Notes: a model not told the origin generated them from the sequence alone. Positions 15,861 through 25,214 are shown, numbered from the stretch's first letter. The stretch: DNA of 43,222 nucleotides from Gammaproteobacteria bacterium RIFCSPHIGHO2_12_FULL_63_22 (GCA_001801685.1 MGYJ01000062.1:1-43222); one strand, 5' to 3'. A program made the numbers and translations.

Positions 15861-16490
15861 ATGACCAACCCCGTCTCGCCCCGCCTCGGCCCGCTGCCTG
15901 CCCTGATCTTCTCGTCACGTTGGCTGCAGTTGCCGCTGTATCTCGGCCTGATCGTCGCGCAAGGCGTGTACGTGGTCTTGTTCATGAAGGAGCTTTGGCA
16001 CCTGATCCTGGGCGCCACCAGCTACGGCGAACAGGAAATCATGCTGATCGTGCTGGGCCTGATCGACGTGGTGATGATCAGCAACCTGCTGATGATGGTG
16101 ATCGTGGGCGGCTACGAAACCTTCGTTTCGCGCCTGGGACTGGAAGGCCACCCCGACCAGCCCGAGTGGTTGAGCCACGTAAACGCCAGCGTGCTGAAAG
16201 TGAAACTGGCGATGGCGATCATCGGCATCTCGTCCATCCACCTGCTGAAGACCTTCATCGAGGCCGGCGCGCTGGGCGGCCTGCCCCTGGTCGGCACGCC
16301 CGAGTGCCTGGCCGCCATCGAGGCGATGCGCGCGGCCGGCTTCACGTCCAGGACCTGCACCATCGTCACCGCGACCGGCGTGATGTGGCAGACCATCATC
16401 CACACCATCTTCATCCTGTCGGCGATCGGCATCGCCTGGACCGACAAGTTGATGTCGCACACGGCCAAGCCGGCGCGCGCGGAGCATTGA
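15861..16490 (+). CDS. yqhA: YqhA/UPF0114 family inner-membrane protein
   Basis: 209 residues with four hydrophobic helices: about 23-43 ([20 protein letters not shown]), 59-86 ([27 protein letters not shown]), 113-131 ([19 protein letters not shown]) and 172-195. The stretches [12 protein letters not shown] and [14 protein letters not shown] are hallmarks of UPF0114/TIGR00645. The function of the family is unsettled. The first Met (15861) gives the expected N-terminus; the Shine-Dalgarno is weak. It is transcribed away from the proteases and faces alkC tail to tail 36 bases later. Confidence 0.9.
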   Translation: MTNPVSPRLGPLPALIFSSRWLQLPLYLGLIVAQGVYVVLFMKELWHLILGATSYGEQEIMLIVLGLIDVVMISNLLMMVIVGGYETFVSRLGLEGHPDQPEWLSHVNASVLKVKLAMAIIGISSIHLLKTFIEAGALGGLPLVGTPECLAAIEAMRAAGFTSRTCTIVTATGVMWQTIIHTIFILSAIGIAWTDKLMSHTAKPARAEH

Positions 16491-16526
16491 TCCGCGCCGG
16501 CGCTTGCCGGCGCCAAGCATCAAGCG

Positions 16527-17654
16527 CTAAGCACTCAGCGTGAAAACGGCCTCGGCGACGTCGCGGCCGTTTACCTGCACGGTGATGCGGTGCTTGCCGG
16601 GGTAATAACGGCGAGTCGTGATGGGCCTGAGTGAATGTTTCTTGGCCAGGGTGCGGGTTTCGCCCGGCGCCAGTTCCAGCTGCCAGCCCTTGAACACTTT
16701 CGGACTGGTGCTGCCGTTGGCCTTCACGTGGTGCACGGCGTAGTCGACGGCAATGCGCTGCTTGCTGCGCGCCGTTGATTTCAATTCCAGGGCCAGTTGC
16801 ACGGCATCGCCGATGCGCACGCGCTTCGGCGAAATTTTCAGCGTCGCCTCGCCTTTGTACTTGCCGCCGATGCCCCAGGCCTGCAGCACGGCCGGGTGGC
16901 CTTTCTTGATCAGTGTGCGACTGGCATGCCGGAGCAGCGCGCGGCGCTCCGCACTTGCATCGGGTAAATGTGTTTGCAGCCAGTCGGCCAGGACGCCCGG
17001 ATGGTCCTTGGCGATGTCGTTCAAGTGGTTGGCGACACTGCGCCGCACGTAGGCGCTTTCATCATCCTGCAGCGCGCGCAGCAGCGGCAGCATGGGCGTC
17101 GGGTCGGCGATGAAGGGCTTGAGTTGCACGCCCCAGGGCAGGCGCGGGCGGCTGCCTTCACTGGCCAGGCGGCGCACGTGCGCGCTGGAATCGGTGGACC
17201 AACGCATCAGGATGTCGACGCCTTGTTCGGGATGCGCCAGCAGCAGCGGTCGGATCGCGAACTCGGCGCTGAAACGCTGGGTGAGCGCATGCAAGGCGGC
17301 GAAGGCGCGCGCGGGATGGTCTATGCCGCGGCGCGCGACCACTTCGCCCAGCGACCAACAGATCCAGCCGGCCAGCCCTTGGTGGTCGGTGGCGAAACCG
17401 AGACCGTCGCCCTCGCCCGCCGGGCCCAGCGCGTTTTCGATGACCCGCGCAGCGTGATGGAAGTCATCGGGCAGCGTCGCTTCCAGCGCGTCGGCGACCT
17501 GCATCGCGCGCGCCTTGAGTTCCAGCGTGTCGAGTTGGTGCAGCGCCTGCTTTTCGAATGCGGCGCGATCGAACTCGGGCCAGGTGCGGGCAAGGTGTTC
17601 GCCGGCTTCGCGCACGCGCGCGGCATTGATCAGGTTCTTGAAGGCGTCGGGCAT
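16527..17654 (-). CDS. alkC: DNA alkylation repair protein, AlkC-like
   Basis: 375 residues. The first 265 are HEAT-like helical repeats with features of the AlkC/AlkD superfamily of alkylpurine DNA glycosylases (MRWSTDSSAHVRRLASEGSRPRLPWG; DDESAYVRRSVANHLNDIAKDHP; LLRHASRTLIKKGHPAVLQAWG). The last 100 or so residues (ATLKISPKRVRIGDAVQLALEL to AEAVFTL) form a beta-rich Ig-like domain, as in the AlkC subgroup that carries one. It would remove N3-methyl purines from DNA. The start is 13 bases downstream of the PhzF-like gene's stop, on the same strand, so co-transcription is likely, though no functional tie is evident. Confidence 0.85.
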   Translation of the reverse strand: MPDAFKNLINAARVREAGEHLARTWPEFDRAAFEKQALHQLDTLELKARAMQVADALEATLPDDFHHAARVIENALGPAGEGDGLGFATDHQGLAGWICWSLGEVVARRGIDHPARAFAALHALTQRFSAEFAIRPLLLAHPEQGVDILMRWSTDSSAHVRRLASEGSRPRLPWGVQLKPFIADPTPMLPLLRALQDDESAYVRRSVANHLNDIAKDHPGVLADWLQTHLPDASAERRALLRHASRTLIKKGHPAVLQAWGIGGKYKGEATLKISPKRVRIGDAVQLALELKSTARSKQRIAVDYAVHHVKANGSTSPKVFKGWQLELAPGETRTLAKKHSLRPITTRRYYPGKHRITVQVNGRDVAEAVFTLSA

Positions 17655-17666
17655 GGCCCGGCGACT

Positions 17667-18506
17667 TTACATCAGCCGTGCGCTGCCCGACACGCGAATG
17701 GAACTGCCCGGCTCGGCCGGAATTTCCGCATGCAACAGGGACCGGCTGCCCATGTCCTCGCCTTGCACCACGTCTATCGCGCCGCCATGCGGCCAGCCGA
17801 TGTCGCGCAGGTAGGCGGCGAAGGCCGCGGTGCCCGCACCGGTCGCCGGATCTTCGTATACGCCGCCGGACGCAAACGGATTGCGCGTGTGGAAGCGCTG
17901 GTCGGTTTCCGGCCAGGCAATGACCACCGTTACCAGGCCGGCCAGGTTCATCAGCGCGCGTCCGGCGGCGAGGTCGTAGTGCATGGCGGCGAGTTTCTCG
18001 CGCGACTTGAGCACCAGCGCCAGATGGTCGGCGCCGGCGTGGATGCGGAAAACAGGAAAGCGCGGATCGAGGTCGTCGACCGTGTAGCCGAATAAATCGA
18101 GGATGGCGTCGACCAGCGGCGCCGGCATCACCGACGTGCGCGTGGGCGGCGATTGCAGCGCCGCGCTGAAGCGGTCGCCGTCGCGATGGCCTTCGACGGT
18201 GATGCGGGCATTGTTGAGCGCCAGCGGAAAGATGCCGTCGCCTTCCTGCATGGCCAGGGCCGCGCCCAGCGCGATGGTCGCGTGGCCGCAGAACGGCACT
18301 TCCGATTCCGGCGAAAAATAACGGACCCGCCAATCGCCATCCTGCGGCGCGGCGAAGGCGGTTTCGGAGAAGCCGATGTCGGCGGCGATGCGCTGCATCT
18401 CGGCGGCATCGGGCAGGCGCTCGCTGATCAACACGCCGGCCGGATTACCGCCCGAGTCGCCGTCTGAAAACGCCGCGATCCGCTGCACTTGCGTACTGGT
18501 GGCCAT
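17667..18506 (-). CDS. PhzF-family isomerase/epimerase-like protein (1)
   Basis: 279 residues of the PhzF fold (two diaminopimelate-epimerase-like halves). Conserved features: GGNPAGV at 19-25, the general acid/base Glu48 in GFSETAF, CGHAT at 73-77, and EDPATGAGTAAFAAYL in the C-terminal half. All canonical PhzF motifs are present, so activity is likely. There is no phenazine cluster around it, and the substrate is unknown; most members of this family outside phenazine loci are uncharacterised. The next gene (18547-19380) is a tandem paralog. Confidence 0.85.
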   Translation of the reverse strand: MATSTQVQRIAAFSDGDSGGNPAGVLISERLPDAAEMQRIAADIGFSETAFAAPQDGDWRVRYFSPESEVPFCGHATIALGAALAMQEGDGIFPLALNNARITVEGHRDGDRFSAALQSPPTRTSVMPAPLVDAILDLFGYTVDDLDPRFPVFRIHAGADHLALVLKSREKLAAMHYDLAAGRALMNLAGLVTVVIAWPETDQRFHTRNPFASGGVYEDPATGAGTAAFAAYLRDIGWPHGGAIDVVQGEDMGSRSLLHAEIPAEPGSSIRVSGSARLM

Positions 18507-18546
18507 GTGGTCGCCCCCTGCATCCGGTGCGACAGATTGTAAGCCT

Positions 18547-19380
18547 TCAGTCGATGAATCGCGCCTGTCCCGAGATGCGGATCGGGCTGCCTTTTTCTTC
18601 CCCGATGTCGGCGCGGATCAGGGCGCTGTGGCCGCTTTCTTCGCCGTGGACGATCTCGATGCTGCCACCGTGCGGCCACTTCAGGTCGCGCAGCCGGCCG
18701 CCCAGGGCGGCGGCGGCCGCGGCGGTGGCCGGGTCTTCGAATTGCGCCGCCGAGGTGAAGGGGTTGCGGGTGTGGAAACGGCGCAGGTTTTCCGGCCAGG
18801 CCAGGATGACGGCGGCCAGGCCGGCGGCCGACATCAGCATGCGGCAGGCGGCCAGGCCGTAGGCGCGCGCGACCAGCGCCTCGCGATTGGCCAGTCCGAT
18901 CAGCAGGTAGTCGTCGCCGGCGTTGGCGCGTGCGGCGGGAATGCGCGGGTGCAGGTCCACCTTGCCGAAGTCGAAGATTTCCAGCACGGCCTCGACCAGC
19001 GGGCCGGGGGCCGCGCCGCTTTTGGTCGGCCCCGATTGCAGGCTGGCGGCATAGCCTTCGCCTTCGCTGCGGCCTTCGACGAAGATGCGGCCGTCGTTGA
19101 GCGTCAAGGCAAACAGGCCGTCGCCTTCGCGCATCGCCAGTACCGCGCCGAGCGCGATGGTGGCGTCGCCGCGAAAACCGACCTCGGCCACGGGTGTAAA
19201 GGTGCGGACACGGAATCCGCCGGCCACGGGCATGGCGAACACGGTTTCAGGCAGGCCCGATTCCGTGGCCAGGCGCTGCATTTCCGCATCGTCGGGATGC
19301 GTCTGGTCGACGTAAACGCCCACCGGGTTGCCGCCGGTTTCGCCATCAGAAAATGCCGCCAGCCTCAGTACCTTTGCCAT
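18547..19380 (-). CDS. PhzF-family protein (2), with altered active-site motifs
   Basis: 277 residues, co-linear with PhzF paralog 1 (AAFSDG-TGGNPVGV; WPE-L-RFHTRNPF; LRDLKWPHGGSIEIVHGE). Glu45 is kept (GLPETVF), but CGHAT has become RGDAT (70-74) and EDPATG has become EDPATAAAAAA. The loss of the Cys/His pair and the glycine of the second motif suggests a changed or lost reaction. The 40-base gap to paralog 1 indicates one operon. Divergence after tandem duplication is the simplest reading. It could form a heterodimer with paralog 1, since PhzF proteins dimerise; that is inference. Confidence 0.82.
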   Translation of the reverse strand: MAKVLRLAAFSDGETGGNPVGVYVDQTHPDDAEMQRLATESGLPETVFAMPVAGGFRVRTFTPVAEVGFRGDATIALGAVLAMREGDGLFALTLNDGRIFVEGRSEGEGYAASLQSGPTKSGAAPGPLVEAVLEIFDFGKVDLHPRIPAARANAGDDYLLIGLANREALVARAYGLAACRMLMSAAGLAAVILAWPENLRRFHTRNPFTSAAQFEDPATAAAAAALGGRLRDLKWPHGGSIEIVHGEESGHSALIRADIGEEKGSPIRISGQARFID

Positions 19381-19393
19381 TCAAACGCCCCTG

Positions 19394-22153
19394 TTAACGA
19401 TGGACCTTCTGCGGCACCGATTCGCCGAAGCGGAAATACGCGACCGGATTGGTGGCGGCCGGAATGCGCAAGGTTACGGCGCGGCAGGTGCCGGCCCAAG
19501 CCTTGGACGGACGCCAGTCGATCGAGTAGTTGTCGCCGGATTTTTGCAGGCCCGTCGCCGACGACAGCGCGATCGGCGCCGCGCTGGTCGGTTCGAGCGT
19601 GGCGCAATCGACCTGCTGCGTGTCGATGACCAGCGGACCGGTCAAACCCGTGACCGAGAACTGCAAGGGAATGGTTTGCGTGGTCGGAACATAGGCCAGG
19701 TTGAACGCGGGTGCAGCAAGGATCGGCGCCTGGAAGCCACCGAAGGTCGCGGCGCTGCAGGCGGCCGGCAAGTCGAACGCCTGCACGCCATCGCTGCGAT
19801 TGTTGCCATCACCCTGGGTGGCGCTGACGCCGAGGCCGCGCTTGGCGAAGCCGCGCCAGATTTCGCAGGTGTTGGCGCCGCCGGTCAGGGCGGTGTCGGC
19901 CGCGAGGATCGCGTTGCGCCCGTCCACGAAGCCGGGACTGCAGGGCTGCATCTTCATGCCGTCCATCACCAATTGCATCGCCAGGTTGTTGCCGCCGGAA
20001 TTCCAGCCCTGGTAGAGGTTGGGGTTGAAACCGTAGCGATTCACCAGGTTCCAGTACACCTCCCACAGCATGCTGTTCCAGACATAACCGATGCCGTGTG
20101 GCGAGCTGATGCTGGTGGTGTTGGCGACCGCGAGGTAGTTGGCCGGATTGATCGCCATGTCGGTGCTGTAGGGGGTGTTGCGCAGGCCGGTGCCGGTGAT
20201 CGGCTGGTAATAAAGATAGCTGGCCATGCCGCGGCGCGTGCTGCCCACGTCGGAGGGTCGCGCGGTGAAGGTGGACGCGAAAAAGTCGCTCCAGCCCTCG
20301 CCCATCTGCTCGGCGTTGCCGAGGCACGAGGTGGTGTTGGGACCGCCAGTGAGTCGGTTGGAAATGCCGTGGCCGTATTCGTGCACGATCACGCCGGCAT
20401 CCAGGTCGGAGTCGCGCTGCGCCGGCGGACTGCCATTGCTTTGCGCGGTCGCCGTGGCCGGCAAGTGCGGCTTGAGCTTGTTGCCATCGGCCAAGCTGAT
20501 CATGCCCGACGGAATGGTGATGGTGGCATCGGTGCCGCCCATTGAAATCGGTTCGCCGTCGATGTTGTTGACCATCACCACGGCGATGGCGCTGGCGTTT
20601 TGCGCGTTCTTCACCTTGACTACGAAAGTGCATGAGCCACGATCCATCATCGCGATGGCGCCGGCGGGGAAGCCCACCAGTGCTTCGCAACCATCGCTGG
20701 TGGCGCCGGTGCCGTCGTTGGCCAACACCAGTGAGCCCGCCTTCGCGCCGCTGGCCGAATACAACGGGCCGAAACCGGCGGCCGTGGAAATATAATTGCC
20801 GACGGCCGGCGCCGGTGCAGTGACGTTGACCACGTTCGGGAACGGATACAGCCAGCGGTACATCTGCATCCTGGGTGCTTCGCCATCCGGCCCGGTGCTG
20901 AAGTTGGCATTGTCGGTGCCGCTGCCGTCTTGCGCCTCGGCGCGCACCTGGTCACCTTCGAAACCACCCTTTCCGAAATTGTTCAGCTGGAAATTGCCGG
21001 ACGCTTCATTGAAGCCGTAGCCGTAGGTGATGTCGTGGACGATGTTGTTCCAGTAGAAAAGATTGACGACCGCGGCGTTCTTGTACGCGGCTGGCTCCTG
21101 CCCGGCCAGGATCGCCGGGGCAAAATTAAGCGCGCCGCCGCCATCGACTTCGCTGCCGGCGTCGACACTGTCGTTGCCGTCGGTGTCGGTGTAGGCGCGC
21201 ACGTTATTGCCGCGCGTCACCGTGGACTCGGGGCCGGCCGCGCCATTGGTGTCGTGCCAACCATGCGGCGATGCGGTCGGGCTTGCCGCGCCGGTCACCG
21301 AACGACGGCCGCCATCGCTGGGGCTTTCGAACGGAAAGGGATAGACGGTGTAGGACGCGCCGTCGATGTTCGGGAACACCGGCAGTGGATCGGGCGAGGC
21401 GGGCACCAGCGCGCCTGCGGAAGTGAGCAGGGCCATCGCGCCAGGGCCGGCATTCGCCGTTGCCGTCGCACCGGCGATGGAGCTGTAGGTTTCATGGATG
21501 ACGCGGTCCTTGGCGGCCAGCGGCTCGCCATTTTCCGCATCAACGAAGACATCCCAGTGATGGGTGCTTGAGCTTTCGATCTGCAGGCGCCATGCCAGGC
21601 GCAATTGCTTGATGTCCTGCGCGTGGTACCAGACCAGTTCGGCTTCGATCGGGCGCAGTGCAACGCCGCCGGTGCTGAGCGTGTGCTTCTGCGCCGGGCC
21701 GCCGCGATTGGCGGTGGCGCGAATGGGCTGTTTGAGCTTGAGGCCGATAAAGCCCGCCGCGACCTGCGCAGCCTGCACCGGATTGCGGCGCACGGCCTGG
21801 CCGGCGGTGCGCGCGGCGAGCCGGTTGAAGAATCGGTTGCCCGGATTGATCACCGAGCCGTCGCCCGCGACGTTGACGGTGAACACCGCGTTCCACACCC
21901 GGATGCCACGCGCGTTCTGTTGCAGGTAAACATGGCGCATGCCACGCGCGGTGCCAGGCACGTTGGCGCTGATGGTCATCTCGCGCAGGTCGGCAGCGTC
22001 CAGCCCGAGGCTTCGCTGGTTCTTCTGCAGGAAGTCGCGGGCAATTTTTTCAGCGTTGCCTGGTGTACCGGCCGACGCGATCGGCATCGAAACCAGGCAG
22101 GCAAGCAGTGCGGCGGAAAGGAGGGTGGGCGTGTTGCGGGTGACTCGGGCCAC
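19394..22153 (-). CDS. Secreted M36 (fungalysin) metalloprotease with PA insert and PxKF domain
   Basis: About 919 residues from a GTG at 22153, which has AGGAAG 6 bases upstream and directly precedes the signal peptide (TLLSAALLACLVSMPIASAG). An upstream ATG at 22213 would add 20 polar residues. In order: FTP-type propeptide (AEKIARDFLQKNQRSLGL to about 180), M36 catalytic region (YKNAAVVNLFYWNNIVHDI), a protease-associated insert (CEALVGFPAGAIAMMDRGSCTFVVKVKNA), zinc motif HEYGHGISNRL (591-601) and GEGWSDFF with Glu619, then a C-terminal PxKF-type beta domain (YSIDWRPSKAWAGTCRAVTL). It would be exported and processed outside the cell. Well supported. Confidence 0.9.
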   Translation of the reverse strand: MARVTRNTPTLLSAALLACLVSMPIASAGTPGNAEKIARDFLQKNQRSLGLDAADLREMTISANVPGTARGMRHVYLQQNARGIRVWNAVFTVNVAGDGSVINPGNRFFNRLAARTAGQAVRRNPVQAAQVAAGFIGLKLKQPIRATANRGGPAQKHTLSTGGVALRPIEAELVWYHAQDIKQLRLAWRLQIESSSTHHWDVFVDAENGEPLAAKDRVIHETYSSIAGATATANAGPGAMALLTSAGALVPASPDPLPVFPNIDGASYTVYPFPFESPSDGGRRSVTGAASPTASPHGWHDTNGAAGPESTVTRGNNVRAYTDTDGNDSVDAGSEVDGGGALNFAPAILAGQEPAAYKNAAVVNLFYWNNIVHDITYGYGFNEASGNFQLNNFGKGGFEGDQVRAEAQDGSGTDNANFSTGPDGEAPRMQMYRWLYPFPNVVNVTAPAPAVGNYISTAAGFGPLYSASGAKAGSLVLANDGTGATSDGCEALVGFPAGAIAMMDRGSCTFVVKVKNAQNASAIAVVMVNNIDGEPISMGGTDATITIPSGMISLADGNKLKPHLPATATAQSNGSPPAQRDSDLDAGVIVHEYGHGISNRLTGGPNTTSCLGNAEQMGEGWSDFFASTFTARPSDVGSTRRGMASYLYYQPITGTGLRNTPYSTDMAINPANYLAVANTTSISSPHGIGYVWNSMLWEVYWNLVNRYGFNPNLYQGWNSGGNNLAMQLVMDGMKMQPCSPGFVDGRNAILAADTALTGGANTCEIWRGFAKRGLGVSATQGDGNNRSDGVQAFDLPAACSAATFGGFQAPILAAPAFNLAYVPTTQTIPLQFSVTGLTGPLVIDTQQVDCATLEPTSAAPIALSSATGLQKSGDNYSIDWRPSKAWAGTCRAVTLRIPAATNPVAYFRFGESVPQKVHR

Positions 22154-22224
22154 GGGCGTCTTCCTGTCGGATCGGGCCCGGTGGGAGTGGCCCACCAGCG
22201 CCCGGCTCCGCATGGTAACGCGCC

Positions 22225-23064
22225 TCAGTGCGAGAACAGCACCGCCGTGCGCGCGCCCTCCAGGATGTTGCGGGTTGCGCCGCCCAGCACCACTTCACGC
22301 CAGCGGGCATGGCCGTAGCCGCCCATCACCAGCAGGTCGGCGCCTACGTCCTGAACGTGGCGGAGGATGGCGGCGCCATCGCTGCGGCCTTCACGCGGCT
22401 GTGCGACGACGTTCACGGTTAGGCCGTGCCGCGCGAGATGGTGGGCGATGTCGGCGCCGGGCTGCTCGCCATGGCGACCTTCGGTAACCTGCGGGTCGAT
22501 CATCAACACGTCTATCTGTGAACTCGCGGCGAGCAGGGGCAAGGCTTCATGCACGGCGCGCGCGGCTTCCGCCGTGGGCTTCCAGGCGATGACCACGCGA
22601 CGCGCCGGCGCGCTGACCGTGGCGCCTTGCGGCACCACCAGCACCGGACGACCGGAATGCATCAGCAGGGTTTTGAAGTTCAGGCCGAAGTGCGGCGACG
22701 GGTCCTGCGCATCGGGCCCGCCCATCACCGTCAGGTCGCAGTGGCGTGCGTGCAGCGCGGCGGTTTCCTCGCTCCACAGCAGCATCACTTCGGTAACGCG
22801 GACTTCACTGGTGACATCTTCATGCGCGAGTTGGGCGCGGGTGCGGGCCGCCAGGGCCTCGGCGGCGGCGCGTGATTCATCAAGTTGCCGCTGGCTGGCC
22901 TCGCTCGGCACGTAGCCAAATTCAGTGACCAGGGGCATTGGGTGCTCGAGCGTGACCAGGCTGGTGACGTGGGCCTTGTGGGCCCGGGCCAGGACCATGG
23001 CCGCATCCAGCGCGGCGCCGTCGCTGGCGCTACGCAGCAGGGGAACGAAGATCTCGCGAATCAT
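22225..23064 (-). CDS. Universal stress protein, two UspA domains
   Basis: 279 residues; ATG at 23064 with GGAG 8 bases upstream. Two UspA-like halves: MIREIFVPLLRSASDGAALDAAMVLA to VLVVPQG (1-150), and ARRVVIAWKPTAEAARAVHEALPLL to the end. The second half closes with VGADLLVMGGYGHARWREVVLGGATRNIL, close to the G-2x-G-9x-G(S/T) nucleotide motif but with GG for GS/GT. The first half has the weaker MGGPDAQDPSPHFGLNFKTLL. Cytoplasmic. A patatin-like gene diverges from it across 123 bases. Confidence 0.9.
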   Translation of the reverse strand: MIREIFVPLLRSASDGAALDAAMVLARAHKAHVTSLVTLEHPMPLVTEFGYVPSEASQRQLDESRAAAEALAARTRAQLAHEDVTSEVRVTEVMLLWSEETAALHARHCDLTVMGGPDAQDPSPHFGLNFKTLLMHSGRPVLVVPQGATVSAPARRVVIAWKPTAEAARAVHEALPLLAASSQIDVLMIDPQVTEGRHGEQPGADIAHHLARHGLTVNVVAQPREGRSDGAAILRHVQDVGADLLVMGGYGHARWREVVLGGATRNILEGARTAVLFSH

Positions 23065-23187
23065 GGCGGACTCCAGTGGTGGCTGGATAGGAACTCTAGA
23101 CCGTTTGCAGCGGGCCGCATTGATCCGGGTCAATCGCGGTCTTTGCTTTAGGCGCAGGCTGGCCTCCCGTGGCAAACTTCTGCCCCC

Positions 23188-24168
23188 ATGGCCGACCTCA
23201 CCTTCCGTTCCCCGCCCGAGCAACCGTTTCGGATCCTGTCCCTGGCCGGCGGCGGATACCTGGGCCTGTACACGGCCTGCGTGCTGGCCGAGCTGGAGGA
23301 AATGGCCGGCGAACCGCTCGGTCGACGCTTCGACCTGATCGCCGGTACCTCGGTGGGCGGCCTGCTGGCGATTGCGCTGGCTTTTGAAATGCCCATGTGG
23401 GACTTGCGTGAATTGTTCCTGCGCCACGGCACCGAGATTTTTTCCAAGCGCGGGTTGGCGACCGGCGCCATCGGCAAGCTGCGCGACCTGACCCGGTCGG
23501 TGATGGGCCCGAAGTACGACGGCAATGCCTTGCGCCACGCGCTGGTGGAACACCTGGGCCGCGCGACCCTGGGCGAGGCGCTGCACCCCGTGGTGATTCC
23601 GGCCACCAACATCACGCTGAGCCAGACCAAGATCTTCAAGACGCCGCATGCGCCGGGCTCGGGCGGCGATGAAAAACGGCACGCGGTCAGCGTCGCGATG
23701 GCGACCAGCGCGGCGCCTGCCTATTTTCCGTCGGTGCGCATCGGCCGCTATCTGTATGCCGACGGCGGCATGTTCGCGGTGGCGCCCGACCAGGTGGCGC
23801 TGCACGAGGCCGAACACTTCATGGGCATTCCCGCCTCGCGCATGCACATGCTGTCGATCGGCACCGGCACGGCGCGTTACGCACCCGCGACGAAAGTGAG
23901 CGAGCGCGACGGCGCGGTGGACTGGTTGTCGGAGGGCCGGCTGATACTCACGCTGATTTCGGTGCAGCAGCAACATGCGCAGGCGATGGTGGAAGACCGC
24001 TTGGCCGATCGCTACCTGCACCTGGATGGCGACTGGCCGCGCGACGCCGCGCTGGGCATCGACGTGGCGACGCCACAGGCGGTGGCCGTGCTGGGCAAGA
24101 TGGCGAAGGACACCATGCGCCGCGTGGACAAGGCGCGGCTGGCGCGGGATTTCCTGTCGCCGCGTTGA
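23188..24168 (+). CDS. CapV-like patatin phospholipase without a CBASS partner
   Basis: 326 residues of the patatin fold: oxyanion motif GGGYLG (21-26), nucleophile Ser55 in GTSVGG, and the catalytic Asp192 in DGG. The body resembles CapV, the cyclic-GAMP-activated phospholipase of CBASS defence: RILSLAGGGYLGLYTACVLAELE, MATSAAPAYFPS, and a C-terminal RLILTLISVQQQHAQAMVE then DRYLHLD. No CD-NTase, Cap2/Cap3 or other CBASS gene lies nearby; neighbours are a stress protein and KDG kinase. It may be a free-standing phospholipase of the same lineage, or answer to a nucleotide made elsewhere. No clear ribosome-binding site precedes the ATG. Confidence 0.82.
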   Translation: MADLTFRSPPEQPFRILSLAGGGYLGLYTACVLAELEEMAGEPLGRRFDLIAGTSVGGLLAIALAFEMPMWDLRELFLRHGTEIFSKRGLATGAIGKLRDLTRSVMGPKYDGNALRHALVEHLGRATLGEALHPVVIPATNITLSQTKIFKTPHAPGSGGDEKRHAVSVAMATSAAPAYFPSVRIGRYLYADGGMFAVAPDQVALHEAEHFMGIPASRMHMLSIGTGTARYAPATKVSERDGAVDWLSEGRLILTLISVQQQHAQAMVEDRLADRYLHLDGDWPRDAALGIDVATPQAVAVLGKMAKDTMRRVDKARLARDFLSPR

Positions 24169-24179
24169 TTTTTGCCCGG

Positions 24180-25214
24180 TCAGCGCTTCACGTCGAAGCG
24201 GGCCTCTCCGGCACACGCCAGGATGTCCGCCTCGCTGGCGAGGTTGAAATCACCGGGGATTGAATGCTTGAGCGCGGCCGCGGCCAGCGCGAAGCGCAGC
24301 GCGGCCATGGCATCGTCCTTGCGCGTCATTGCGCCGCCTTGCTTTGCGAGTGCATGCAAGAGTCCGGCGGCGAAGGCATCGCCACCACCGATGCGGTCGA
24401 CGATGCCGGGCAGGTCCATGGCCGGCGCCAGCGTGCTTTGTCCGTCGCGCGTGATCATCACTGCGGCCAGTGCGTGATGGTCAACGCTGTGCTGGGTGCG
24501 GATCGTGCTGGCCAGCATTTGCAGGTTTGGAAACGCGGCGAAAGCCTCGCGCGCGGCGGCCTGCACCTGCAGCGCGGGTCCTTCGTCGGCGAATTGAATG
24601 CCCAGCACGACGGACATGTCGCGGTGGTCGGCGAATACGAGGTCGGCTTCGGCGATCAGTTCGCGCAGGATCCCGGGCGCGTCGCCCTGCCAGGCCTGCC
24701 AGAGCTTGGGCCGGTAGTTGCCGTCGAAACTGACCTTCACGCCCAGCTTGCGGGCGGCGCGGGCAGCGGCCAGCGCGGCGGCGCTGGTGCGCTGGCCCAG
24801 GGCCGGGGTGACGCCGGACAGATGCAGCCAGTCGGCGCCCGCCAGCAGGGCGGGCCAGTCGTAGCCGGCCGGATCGGCCAGGGCGAAGGCTGAATCGGCG
24901 CGGTCGTACAGGACTTCGCTGGGCCGCAGGCCGGCGCCGGTCTGCAGGAAATACAGGCCCATCCGGCCTGGGCCGGTACGTAGCGCGGCGGTGTCCACGC
25001 CATGTCGGCGCAATTCGCCGGCGGCGGCGTCACCGAGTGGTCCGGCCGGTACCACGCCGACCATGCGGGCCTGGTGCCCCAGCCGGGAAAGGGAGACGGC
25101 GACGTTCGCTTCGGCCCCGCCAACCTGAACGGACAGCCGGGGCGATTGCAGCAGGAACTCTCGTCCCGGGGCCCCCAAACGCAGTAAAAGCTCGCCAAAA
25201 CAGACAATTTCCAT
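24180..25214 (-). CDS. kdgK: 2-keto-3-deoxygluconate kinase (PfkB family)
   Basis: 344 residues of the PfkB/ribokinase fold: FGELLLRLGAPGREFLLQ at the start, VGGAEANVAVSLSRLG substrate loop, VSFDGNYRPKLW, and the anion-hole/catalytic signature DRIGGGDAFAAGLLHAL near residue 290. The DGNYRPKLW and GELLLRL features fit KDG kinases. It phosphorylates 2-keto-3-deoxygluconate, the product of KduD (36636-37400), to KDPG. It is divergent from the TonB receptor. An operator copy at 25288-25303 lies about 75-90 bases upstream of its ATG. KDPG aldolase, the next step, is not in the window. Confidence 0.9.
   Translation of the reverse strand: MEIVCFGELLLRLGAPGREFLLQSPRLSVQVGGAEANVAVSLSRLGHQARMVGVVPAGPLGDAAAGELRRHGVDTAALRTGPGRMGLYFLQTGAGLRPSEVLYDRADSAFALADPAGYDWPALLAGADWLHLSGVTPALGQRTSAAALAAARAARKLGVKVSFDGNYRPKLWQAWQGDAPGILRELIAEADLVFADHRDMSVVLGIQFADEGPALQVQAAAREAFAAFPNLQMLASTIRTQHSVDHHALAAVMITRDGQSTLAPAMDLPGIVDRIGGGDAFAAGLLHALAKQGGAMTRKDDAMAALRFALAAAALKHSIPGDFNLASEADILACAGEARFDVKR

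Noticed and set aside
17667-19380. Phenazine biosynthesis cluster
   Set aside because: Two PhzF-like genes are present but no phzA-E, G or modifying genes; PhzF-like proteins are widespread outside phenazine loci.
22225-24216. 663-residue minus-strand open frame spanning the universal stress protein and beyond
   Set aside because: Only its last 279 residues are the stress protein, with a good Shine-Dalgarno at the internal ATG 23064. The rest is antisense to the patatin gene.
23065-24216. Complete CBASS defence operon
   Set aside because: Only a CapV-like effector is present. No CD-NTase or accessory Cap gene lies in the window, and flanking genes are metabolic.
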